Of a stretch of DNA of 60,000 bases, positions 48,592 through 58,100 are shown one piece after another. This DNA is from Takakia lepidozioides (Eukaryota > Streptophyta > Takakiopsida > Takakiales > Takakiaceae): positions 4,404,001 to 4,464,000 of the forward strand of contig CM060731.1 of assembly GCA_030704615.1 (NCBI GenBank), written 5' to 3'. How positions within the stretch are numbered: position 1 is the first letter of the stretch; every line of letters begins with the position of its first letter. The notes beneath the pieces were generated by a model. The model was not told the DNA's origin. It saw only the letters and a program-made list of their open reading frames with translations, and did not search any database. The position numbers and the translations under genes were made by a program.

Positions 48592-49399
48592 CATTACACA
48601 TTTGGGAAGGAGAAAGTGACAATTATATTACATTCATCTTCTTGCACCCTATTTTTTTGTGAGGAATTATACACTTGGTGGTACCGCACCGCCATGGCTC
48701 CAGGTATATTTCGGTGCCGCAATACATGAGAATGTGGTTTTTGGCCGTGAATGGCATGGGCATGCTTTTTTTTATTTTGGTTATGTCTATTAATGGATCC
48801 GAGGAAAGCATACAGTGTGTGGAGATACACGGACATTGTGGCCTATTTCAGCGCCGTTATTGGTTTGTATACTGCATAGTGCTTCCTTGTTACTGCTCTT
48901 CATTCAATTTGTGGTGATTTCGCAGCCCATCCTGGCGTTTTCGTCCACCTTTATGAGAAGACTCCAATTTGCTACCAATACATTGTCAGTGTTTTGCAAA
49001 TGTGATGCCTTTACGTGATTGTTAGTTCTGTGTCCCAGTGGGAAGGGTCCTTTTGCACATTCCAGCATTTGCATACTGCACCTTGTGCAAACAGCAATCC
49101 ATACGACAAAGGACACGTCCCAGCATACTGGCAGTGAATTGCAAAAAACCTTAACAGAAGATTATCCAAGCATGTATATTCCCCATATGGCACAGGGAAG
49201 CTACTTGATTTCTGAATCAAAATGTATGTGCCATGAGTGTCGGCGAGTCGAAACATGTCTACTCTAGCATGCAAGACCTATGGTCCCCTCGCCCAAGAAG
49301 GAACTCGAACTGGCCTCTCACTGAGTGACCGGGTGCCGTTATTTGAACAAAATGTCAGCGGTTTCTGTCGCCCGGTTGAAACTAACGAGGATGTCGTGT
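48592..49399. other. Spacer between convergent ORFs
   Basis: No gene was seen. GCGCCGTTATTGGTTTG at about 48851 and GTGCCGTTATTTG at about 49335 resemble the core of the 64-bp repeats at 50056-50275. Confidence 0.4.
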
Positions 49400-49816
49400 T
49401 TATCGATAGCCCCTTTTGTAGAAGGACATTTTCACAGTGGGCCCTGTGTTCCCCTCCTCCTCATCCTCATAACTGAAGGGAATGTCCCCACTTTCCGAGT
49501 CAGTCCGTCCACGCGTGAAGTTTTCACCTATGCACTCATCATACGTCCACTCGCAACAATTCCAGTGATACAGCAACGTTGTGCGTGATCTGTTCGGCTC
49601 CCACTCAAGCGAAAAGTCCAGGTCCATGATGCGCAAGAACCACCTGCTCCCCAGCCGGGGTCCAGGAGAATCGTGCAATCCTGGAAGAAACTCCATTGCT
49701 TTCAGCTGGACAAGTCGAGGATCGTCCCTGTAAACATCTAGGAAGACAATGATGTCGTCTGCTTTCGGGACAATAACTCCCGTCTGGCGTCGATAGATGT
49801 GATTCGGGCACGACAT
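49400..49816 (-). CDS. Hypothetical 138-residue acidic protein
   Basis: Unrecognised. The frame from MSCPNHIYRRQTG shows a mixed, protein-like composition (KADDIIVFLDVYRDD, WFLRIMDLDFSLEWE, LLYHWNCCEWTYDEC) and an acidic, serine-rich C-terminus (SYEDEEEGN). The upstream side on this strand carries the 64-bp repeats at 50056-50275, which would sit in its promoter. It is convergent with the zinc-finger ORF, a layout like two-gene DNA transposons. A longer start at 49867 exists. It could be spurious. Confidence 0.35.
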   Translation of the reverse strand: MSCPNHIYRRQTGVIVPKADDIIVFLDVYRDDPRLVQLKAMEFLPGLHDSPGPRLGSRWFLRIMDLDFSLEWEPNRSRTTLLYHWNCCEWTYDECIGENFTRGRTDSESGDIPFSYEDEEEGNTGPTVKMSFYKRGYR

Positions 49817-50055
49817 GGCCTCACGACACAGCAAGAACTCAGAGCAGGGAGGAGATAGGCACAACAAAGAAGAGTGAAGAGCAAAATGAGAGCGAGGCCG
49901 GCGGAAGAGAGATATATCATTGCTGCACTGCCAATGTCGTATGCGGCAAAGCTTCTATTTCCTCCGATATGTGTGCTTTTATTAGACAAATCCGCACCAG
50001 TTTCAGTAGAGTTTGCAAAACTCCCTCACCGTAAGGCGGCCGAGAATTTTGTTTC

Positions 50056-50275
50056 CGGAGCCCAATTTCGGCGCCGTTATTGGTTGCACTCCCCAGTCTT
50101 CAGCCGGGTATTTGGTTTCCGGACCCCAATTTCGGCGCCGTTATCGGCTGCACTCCGGTGGCTTCAGCCGGATATTTGGTTGGCGGAGCCAAATTTCGGC
50201 ACCGTTATTGGCTTCACTCCCGAGCCTTCAGTCAACTATTTCTTTTCCTGTGCCCAATTACGGCGCCGTTATACC
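50056..50275 (+). repeat. Tandem ~64-bp repeat with CGGCGCCGTTAT core, about four copies
   Basis: AATTTCGGCGCCGTTAT and close variants start at about 50064, 50128, 50192 and 50256, followed by TGCACTCC and CTTCAGCCGG-type segments. A further separate core lies at about 50388. GGCGCC is itself palindromic. It may be a subterminal or promoter array of the surrounding unknown element. Confidence 0.85.
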
Positions 50276-51215
50276 CAACCATCCTGCACTTCTACAACAG
50301 TATTATCCACGGTTATAGGTCGCCATTGCGTTTTCGGAGTCTGCAAACCCGGATCCTAATTCCGCTTGCGTCTCTTCCTCTGGGATAATTTCGGTGCCGT
50401 TATTGCCCAAAATTCAGTTTTTCTATGACCGGGCCTGGCGGTCCATAAGCTTGGGCTCCAAGTCATGAGCGGACACTGGTACTTATGAGCGGAGTGCTTC
50501 CAGCATGAGCGCGGAAATCTTCGAAAACCTTCTCTTCTTATACTACTTTCGATTATTTTATAGTTTTGGGTCCGAAAAAAATCTGCCGAAATTCGAAGTG
50601 TGTTACTTTGCGGCTCATGGGTGAGCCATGCCCGCTCATGAGCTCATGGAATAGCAACCCCAAGGTGAAGACTCTATATTCAATGTACCTGATACACGCT
50701 AAGGAGGGAGAAGCACCACACATCAGTATATATAGCTACACTTCCAGCACTCTTGCATCTTGTATCGGCAACATGGAGTCATGGGAACCAGACACATTGG
50801 AGCTGTCGCTTACCCAACTACCAGATCAGCCGTTCCGACTCTCACGACCTTCAACATCACGCCGACGCTCTCGAGAGAATGAGCTACCAATGCGACGCGT
50901 ACTTCCTTGTCTGGACCTCGTACGACGGCAAGTGGAGCCTACTCGAAGTCTGATAATTTTGTTGGAGGTTGAGGCTTCGGACCCAGAGGACAACGAAATC
51001 ATGTTTGAAGGCAGTTTCGATAATAAGAATGTTCAAATCATTGCGTGGTCCCAAGTTCAAGGTGTTGGATACTATCGATGGTTGCAGGGACCTATAAATC
51101 ATTTGAGTCAAGAACGAAGAGCCAAATACTTGGCAAGTACCATTCGCCGGATTTTGGATTTTCTCCAACTCTAAGCAAGTCCAAGATTTTACCGCTCCTC
51201 GAGGAACTCGGCGCT
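50276..51215. other. Right part of the unassigned insert and its junction with gypsy A
   Basis: This includes GAGCGG-rich sequence at 50465-50515 and a TATATATAG at 50727-50735, about 40 bases before an ATG at 50774. A 203-codon frame (50566-51174) has no recognised domain. Gypsy A sequence must resume somewhere before the polypurine tract at 51216. Confidence 0.35.
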
Positions 51216-51229
51216 AGAGGAGGGGGTGA
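51216..51229 (+). promoter_or_regulatory. Polypurine tract before the gypsy A 3' LTR
   Basis: AGAGGAGGGGGTGA immediately precedes TGTCACGG, the start of the LTR. This is the usual plus-strand primer site and identifies the following LTR as the 3' LTR of a + strand element. Confidence 0.75.
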
Positions 51230-52001
51230 TGTCACGGACATAGCCCAGAGGAACTTACCATGAGTAAATATCAGAAGTTACCAAGTTACCATGTTACCGA
51301 AAGTTACCACGACCTACCATAATTTACCATAATCTACCATGATTTATCATTACTTACCATGTTACCGAAAGTTTACCAAATTACCAAGAGTAACTTGGAA
51401 AACTGCTCAGGAAGCTTCCTTTGGAGGAAACTTCTCCATCAAGATACCTCCTTTGTTTAATGAAGCTTCTCCATCAATAAACCTTTGTTTACTCTTGGAA
51501 ACTTCTCCATCAAGAAACCTCATTTGTTTAATGAAGCTTCTCCATCAAGAAACCTTTGTTTACTCTTGGAAACTTCTCCATCAAGAAACCTCATTTGTTT
51601 AATGAAGCTTCTCCATCAAGAAACCTTTGTTTACTCTTGGAAACTTCTCCATCAAGAAACCTCCATAGGGGAAGGTTCTAATGAGACTTCTTAGTAGCCA
51701 GTATATATAGGAGGCGAGACTGGACACTCTTCAGTCTCGCCAACACCAGTTCAAGCTACTCTTGTTTCCAGTTCCCAGTACTCTAACCAGTTTCCAGTAT
51801 CTGGTACTCCAGTCCAGTTTCCAGCATTCCAGTATTCAAGTCGTGTTCCAATATCTTGTACTCTTGTTCATTGTTATAATGATCGTCTTGATTCTTATTT
51901 ACTCATCGTGCATACGGCCACGCCGACCTTGACTTCTTGTCGAATCTTGTACATCTAGTCTGATCTCTTATTTATGTTCAGTCATGTTCTTGTCCTTGAC
52001 A
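51230..52001 (+). mobile_element. Gypsy LTR on + (3' LTR of a + strand element, probably gypsy A), full length
   Basis: 772 bp, from TGTCACGG to CTTGACA, with TATATATAGGAGG at about 51703 as promoter. Directly after its last base comes the antisense reverse-transcriptase sequence of gypsy B, as expected if this element inserted into gypsy B. It is in the opposite orientation to the LTR at 54039-58100. Confidence 0.88.
51431..51665 (+). repeat. LTR U3 minisatellite, seven units
   Basis: CTTCTCCATCAAGAAACC recurs every ~36 bases with two alternating linkers (TCATTTGTTTAATGAAG and TTTGTTTACTCTTGGAAA), giving a ~72-bp higher unit. The gypsy A 5' LTR has only two units. Such U3 arrays may act as enhancers. 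Confidence 0.9.
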
Positions 52002-54038
52002 ATAAGCTCCTCTCAAGTCAATTTTGGTGAAAATCTTCGTTCGTCCCAGTTGATCGAGAAGCCCAGAAATTAGCGGCAATGGATAACGATTCTTAATTGT
52101 GACTTTGTTGAGACCGCGATAGTCCACACACATGCGTAATGATCCGTCATTTTTTTTCACAAACAAGACAGGCGCCCCCGCATGTGATTTTGAATGTCGG
52201 ATGAAGTTCTTCGACAAATTTTCATTAATGTACTCACATAATGCAGCTAACTCTGTCTGGGATAAGTTATAGATTGGACCGAATGGTGGTTGGGCTCCTT
52301 CTTGTAACTCAATTGCACAGTCATAAGGTCGATGTTCTGGCAATATGTCTGCATTTTTCTTCTCGAAGACATCCTTGAAATCTTGATATTGAGTGGGTAA
52401 TGTCAAAGTATCTTTGTCTGTTGTGGTCTTGATCGGAGTCGCATAAAGTGCAAATGCCGCATCCTTTTTGGTAGCTCTCATGAAAGCTCTAGCTCCAAGG
52501 AACAGGGGTTGAATACCTTTGATATTTCTACATTTTTGTCTTGCAAAAAAATTTCGCGATCGCTAGTCGATGTCAGGATTATGAAGTACGAACCAGGGAA
52601 GTCCAAGGATCACATGATTCATTGGAGACTGGATGATGTTGAAAACAATATGTGATGCTTGATCTTCAAGTTTCCCTTCAAGTGGTCGAGTTTCATGGTC
52701 AACATTTCCTGATGTTAACGGTCGTCCATCGATGACTTCAACGGGGGCCGAGAGTTTCTTCTTTACGAGCGTTAAATTGTGTTGTTTCGCAAAGTTTTTG
52801 TCAATAAAACATGCTGAAGCCCCTGAGTCCAAAAGTGCTTCTACAGAGATGTCTCGATTTTGTACTCTGATTTTTACCGGAACTGTGAAGCAAGGTGTAG
52901 GGTCTGGAGGTAGAAAGAGACATTTTTTTGGTGAGGAATTTGTGGTGTCCAGCCGCATGGTCCCTACTGTGACTGGATATCTTCGTTTTCCGACCTCCTC
53001 GTATCGAACACTTGAGTTGCACCCCGAGCTTTGAAACTTCTCTTGTTGGGGCAGTTTAATGCTATGTGATCTTCTTCTCCGCAATAGAGGCATAATCCAT
53101 TCGAGCGCCGTCTTTGTTTTTCTTGTGGCGTCAATGGCTTGAATCGGACAGCATCAATTTGCATAGGATCACTACCGGATGTCTGATGGATCGTTGTGTT
53201 TGGTGCCGTAGTAGCAGCGGCATGATGCGTTATCGACCATCCAGATCGCTTCTCTTGACGTCTTTCGAACGATTATCGCATACAATGACTTGGGTGATGA
53301 ATTCGTTCAGTATGCTCACGTTTGGCATTATAAGCAACAAATCTTTTACATCTTCTTTTAGCCCACATCGAAACTGACTTATGAGGCTCTTCTCATTCCA
53401 GTCGAGGTCGCACGCAAGTTGTCGAAATTCGGCAGCATAAACGGAAGCAGGACGTGCTCCTTGTCGAAGATTTCGCATCTTTGTCTCTGCAACTTTCTCC
53501 CTATCATTTTCTCCAAACGTTGCAGTAAACTCGGACATGAATGCTTCAAAATTGTATAGTAAATGCAAATTTTTTTCTAATAGCAGTGCAAACCAAGATA
53601 CGGCAGTGCCTGATAAAAGGGTGCCCACGAATCCCACTTAAATACCTTCATCGGGGTAGTGTTGTGGATGTAGTCGTAGGAACAGTCGTATTTGTTGAAC
53701 AAAACCGCGAAATCTTGATCTTGTCCCATCAAATTTCTTAGGCATGCTGATTTTTGGTTCTCTCGTAATCTGTTGAAGAGGAACCGTTGCTGTAGGAGCT
53801 GTTGCAGTAGAGACTCGTATGGTTGAAGATCCATTGTTCGATTCCTTTAACTCTGAAATTTGTTGTTGCAAATTGTGGAGAGCGTTGCCAAGATCTTGAG
53901 ACTAATCAGTTTGTAATTGGGCGGTAGAGGTACGACGTTCTTGCATCTGGAGCTGAAGACTCTGCAATGTGGCGACAATTTCCGCAAATGTGTCTTCCAT
54001 CTTAACTAACTAAGGAACAAACTTTAGTCTCGCCAAAC
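52002..54038 (-). pseudogene. Gypsy B gag, protease and partial reverse transcriptase
   Basis: Minus-strand Ty3/gypsy coding region closely related to gypsy A. Gag begins at 54000 with one early stop (about 53902), then reads on through FVGTLLSGTAVSWFALLLE. The zinc knuckle is intact (CLYCGEEDHIALNC). The protease has LLDSGASACFIDKN. Reverse transcriptase runs through [15 protein letters not shown] to [10 protein letters not shown], where it is cut by the + strand LTR ending at 52001. Frame changes separate gag from protease. RT fingers beyond that point, RNase H and integrase are missing from this side. Confidence 0.92.
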
Positions 54039-54333
54039 TGTCAAGGACGAGAACATGACTGAACACAAACAAGAGATCAGACTAGAGGTACAAGACTAGA
54101 CAAGAAGTCAAGGTCGGCGTGGCCGAATGCATGGTGGGTCAACATTAATCAAGATGATCTTTATAACAATGGACAAGAGTACAAGATACTGGAACTCGAC
54201 TCGAATACTAGAATGTTGGAAACTGGACTAGGTACCAGATACTGGAAACTGGACTAAAGTACTGGACGCTGGACTAGAGTACTGGGACTGGGAACAAGAG
54301 TAGCTTGAACTTGTGTTGGCGAGACTGAAGAGT
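54039..54333 (-). mobile_element. Gypsy B 5' LTR, inner part (interrupted by CACTA)
   Basis: TGTCAAGG at 54039 is the inverted U5 end. The LTR runs to the CACTA insertion at 54334 and resumes at 57780. The two parts together equal about 613 bp, shorter than the 772-bp LTR mainly because the U3 minisatellite has fewer units. Confidence 0.9.
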
Positions 54334-54639
54334 CACTAGTACAGATTATCGTTTTTATGACTGCAAATATCACTACATTTGCAGTGATAAATGCGATTAT
54401 GACTACATCACTCTGCAGTGACAAACACGAAGTCAATTCTACCATCACTGCGGAGTGATAAGTGCGAAGTGATGGTCGTCACTGCAGACGTGACACCTGC
54501 CAACGACTTAGAGTGACGTGGGGTGTAGTGTTGTAGTCATAACTATACGACTACAAGGCTACGTGTCATGACTACACTTACGACTATGTCACTACAGATG
54601 AGTGCCAACATGGAGAGGTCTCTCCATGACACGCATGAC

Positions 54640-55250
54640 CCCCCCGGATGTATATGACCATAAATGTCCACCAGGGCAGTGTTCAGAATGACAGGTGCAA
54701 TTCCAGATTTGATGATGCCACCATGCATCTCTTTGCCCTTTTCCAGGGCTGCCAAGCTTGCACGAGCATTGCAAACACACAAACGTGATCTGGTTACACT
54801 TCACCCCTTCCCCCATCATTTGCTCATAGGTCTCCAAGGCCTCCATCTCGTGCCCCTGTTGTGCATATCCTTCAAGCATGGCATTCCATGACACCATATC
54901 TTGTTCAGCCATACTGTCGAACACTCCCTTTGCATCCTCGATGCACCCACATTTTGCATACATGTCCACCAGCCTCCAGGGTATTGTTCAGAATGACATT
55001 GGGTACAATCCAGCTCTGACAATGTCACCATGGACCTCTTTGCCCTTTTCCAGGGCTGCCAGGCTTGCACATGCATTGCAAATGCACACAAATGTGATGT
55101 GGTTGGGCTTCACCCCTTCCCCTATTATTTGATCATAGGTCTCCAAAGCCTCCATACCAAGTCCCTGCTGTACTTGCAATCATCGCACTCCACGACACCA
55201 CATCTCGTTCAGCCATACTGTTGAACACTCCCTTTGCACCCTCGATGCAC
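54640..55250 (-). pseudogene. Captured PPR (PLS-type) gene fragment, left block
   Basis: Pentatricopeptide-repeat text is legible on the minus strand: GAKGVFNSMAERDVVSW, METYDQ-type helices, GEGVKPNHITFVCICNAC, LAALEKGKEVHGDIV, DMYAKCGCIEDAKGVF, EQDMVSWNAMLEGYAQQG and LAALEKGKEMHGGIIKSG. The order repeats the P-L-S cycle twice. Frame changes (near 54785, 54985 and 55165) break it. PLS-type PPR proteins bind organellar RNA, mostly in land-plant RNA editing. This copy cannot make such a protein. Confidence 0.88.
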
Positions 55251-55585
55251 CTTGTGCTTTAGCAGAAGATTAATACCGAACCCTCACACCAACATTCAAT
55301 CACCTGGTATGGGATTGTTATCAGCTGTGAGGGAGCACCATGGCAATGGCAGGGTTAGTTTCATAACCTCATGATTCAACGTCAGGGTTGGACAGCGACG
55401 TCGAAGTCCTTTTTTCGAATAGCCAAAATTCAATCTTGAAATGAAAGTTTACTTGCAATGGCTTAACCGTGGTTAGACTTCCAAACTTGGTGAGATATCA
55501 ACACTTCAGTTTGGGCATGACGTACATCCACCTTACCCATGATGTAGTGAAAGCAACAGAATTTGGGAGGAGGAAAAGAACCCAC

Positions 55586-56057
55586 CACCATAAGCTTATG
55601 CAATCCAATGGGGGCGGTCACATGATATGGCATACACGCATGCTTTGTAGCTGCTTGGGCTGCCAATGCTGGAATGTCCTGTAATGAATCCCTTTTCGTA
55701 AGGAGGGATGAGTATGAGAGAGATGTACTTGTTAGACTTTCTTTGCCAGAGCCTTGGGTGCAGTACAAAGCAGGAAAGGTGGGGAGAGCGAGGAGAGCAG
55801 AATGGCGAGCCACAATACACAGATACTGCTCCAATACTAGTACCAAATGCTTGAATGACTTCAAAATGAATTTGAATCTAACCTTACAGAATTGCTCTGA
55901 AAAGCTGCTGACTCTAGCAATCACATGGGGGTAACTGACCATAATTCTAAGGGCTTCTGCAACTTCTCGAGTAGAGAAGCGAGAGAATGTACTCATGTGT
56001 CCATTGACCCCATTCCCAGTTTGAGCGGAACACAAAGGGAAAGAAACAGAAGAGAAG

Positions 56058-56095
<38 letters not shown>

Positions 56096-56695
56096 GTCAT
56101 CTGATGTTGTTTGCTGTAGCCTTGTGGCCACTGACCCTGCGCCCAGTTGAGCGGAACACAAAGGTTCTGAGAGAGAGAGAGAGAAGCCAGGTCCAGGGTG
56201 ACATGCCTCTCCTAGATTGACTATCCATCTTGGGTAGGCTCTTTGAGATTTTACTTTTGAAAAAGAGCTTTCAGAGCTCGAGTCTTATAATGAATGTAAA
56301 CCCTGCCGCAAACCTAGCATGCAAAGGGTAACAGTTAAAGAAAGGAAAGAAAAATTGCCCACCTGGGACGAGTGCCGACCGGGGAACAGAAAATAAGGAC
56401 TGATGATGATGCGGGTGGCCCCCTGCTGCACGCATTGATCGAAAGCATCTGCAATTGTTGGCTTTGCTAGCTCCTGCATAGCCACTCTCTTCTAACTTAA
56501 GCAAAATCACTCCTAGATTTTAGATGGAACTACCAGAGAAGCAATCGCAAAAGTGACTATGGCCTTCCTCAGTCATTCTATAGTACAAAACTCAACTACT
56601 TAGAGGTAGGGAACAATACATTACCATGTGGGCGGGTTCGACAATTGGATGACCCGACATTTCCTTGTACATTGCCACAAACTCATCTGCATCCC
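55586..56695 (-). pseudogene. Captured sirohydrochlorin ferrochelatase (SirB/CbiX-like) gene fragment, three exons with introns
   Basis: Three consecutive minus-strand exons join in frame: 56695-56625 (DEFVAMYKEMSGHPIVEP, ending AHM|gtaatg), 56473-56363 (ELAKPTIADAFDQCVQQGAT to PGRHSSQ|gtgggc) and 55678-55586 (DIPALAAQAATKHACM to TAPIGLHKLMV|gtgggt). This is the central and C-terminal part of the plastid enzyme that inserts iron into sirohydrochlorin to make siroheme. The PGRH...DIP motif with a conserved His is present. The N-terminal part with the other active-site His is absent. Retained introns show capture from genomic DNA. The joints with the PPR blocks lie near 56710-56735 and below 55586. 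A (GA)n run at 56060-56090 lies in the second intron. Confidence 0.85.
56060..56090. repeat. (GA)n microsatellite
   Basis: An alternating AG run of about 30 bases lies in the second intron of the captured SirB fragment, with a shorter run near 56170. Confidence 0.95.
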
Positions 56696-56734
56696 TGCTT
56701 CATACTCAGTCACTGTCTATTTCGCTTTGCCCTT

Positions 56735-57230
56735 TTCCAGGGCTGCCAGGCTTACGCATGCATTGCAAATGCAATCAAACGTGATGTGGTCGGGCTTCAC
56801 CCCTTCCGCCATCATTTGATCGTAGGTCTCCAAAGCCTCATTCCCGCAGCTTTGCTGTGCATACCTCGTAAACATTGTTCAGCCATACTGTTGCAAACTC
56901 CCTTTATATCCTCGATGCACCCACATTTCGCATACATGTCCACGAGGGTGATATTGCAAACTTAAACGAACGTGACCCAGTCCGGCTTCACCCCTTCCCG
57001 CATTATTTGCTCATACGTCTCCAAAGCCTCTATACCACGCCCCCACTGTGCATATCATTGCCCTTCCTACATCATTTGTTTAAGAATAAGCTCAAGAAAG
57101 TTGCATCGGTGCTCAAGAATAGGTCGCAAAGCCTCAACCCCACGCCCCTGCATTGCATATCCTGCGATCATCCCGTTCCATGACATAAGTTCTCCCTGCT
57201 TTGGCTCGAAAGCAAATGGTAGAGCGGGAG
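56735..57230 (-). pseudogene. Captured PPR gene fragment, right block
   Basis: More decayed PPR text is legible on minus: LMSWNGMIAGYAMQGRG, CMRNVGASRI-type remnants of YAKCG...IEDI, and a segment at 56740-56830 closely matching the left block near 55035-55145. It probably comes from the same or a sister PPR gene. Many stops and frame changes. Confidence 0.8.
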
Positions 57231-57779
57231 ACAAAAAGAGGCTAAGTTCCAGCCCTATGTGTTCACGGCTGAACGTGGCCAACCCTAAAGCAATTTTTTG
57301 AATTTTTGAATTTTTTACACTTTGTGTCATTCCATTGACACAAGTGCTTTGTTAAAGATAGATGGATGAGGTCATCCAATGGATGAACCCATTCATGTAT
57401 ATGCCTTAAGATGCCACGCGTAGTGATGTAGTCATATAAACATAGCTGTGAAACCTACTGTAGTCATGTAGTCATAAACTTCTATGGCATGTCATCAATG
57501 TACAGTAGTGGTGTAGTCATTTAGTCATAAGCTTATATGACACGTGTCTGACGTGTAGTATTGCGTATGACTACTAGTTATATAAACCAAACGTGTGTTC
57601 TTGGTCAACAATGTTTGACCACAACTCCTAGTCATGTAGTAACATGTATGACTTCATTAGATTAAAATATATTAAAATACGCCCAACAATGGGTTTCATC
57701 ACTATGTAGTCACATATATAGTCATGGTTACCAAGGTTTATATTACCCGTAGTCATAAAAACGACAATCTGTACTAGTG

Positions 57780-58100
57780 AGTGTCCAGTCTCGCCTCCTA
57801 TATATACTGGCTACTAGGATCTTCCCTAAGAGGCTTCCCCAAAGGAGGTTTCTTGATGGAAAAGTTTCCTTAAACAAATGAAGTATCTTGATGGAGAAGT
57901 TTCCTCCAAAGGAAGCTTCCTGAGCAGTTTCCCAAGTTACTCTCGGTAATTTGGTAAACTCCCGATAACTTGGTAACTAGTGGTAACTTATGGTAAATCA
58001 TGATAGATCATGGTAGATCACGATAACTTTCGGTAACATGGTAACTTGATAACTTCTAGTATTTACTCCTGGTAAGTTTCTCTGGGTTATGTCCGTGACA
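57780..58100 (-). mobile_element. Gypsy B 5' LTR, outer part
   Basis: This continues the LTR after the CACTA insertion to its U3 terminus (CCGTGACA at 58093-58100). Beyond it the copia reading frame begins abruptly (GSLSE), so gypsy B inserted into the copia element. Confidence 0.9.

Larger units (their letters stand above)
54334..57779. mobile_element. CACTA transposon, 3446 bp, carrying captured host gene pieces
   Basis: The left end is CACTAGTACAGATTATCG. The right end read inverted is CACTAGTACAGATTGTCG, and both continue with TTTTTATGACT. AGT flanks both sides (54331-54333 and 57780-57782), the 3-bp duplication expected of CACTA (En/Spm) elements. Removing the element and one AGT restores the LTR sequence seen intact at 35160 and 51720, so the empty site is proven within the window. 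Subterminal regions (54350-54600 and 57410-57750) are dense in TATGACTAC/GTAGTCATA motifs. No transposase is present. The interior is host-derived: PPR, SirB and PPR segments, all on the minus strand. Confidence 0.94.

Noticed and set aside
55463-56161. 232-codon minus-strand open frame as an independent protein
   Set aside because: Only the part at 55586-55678 is a SirB exon. The rest is intron sequence, including a (GA)n run.
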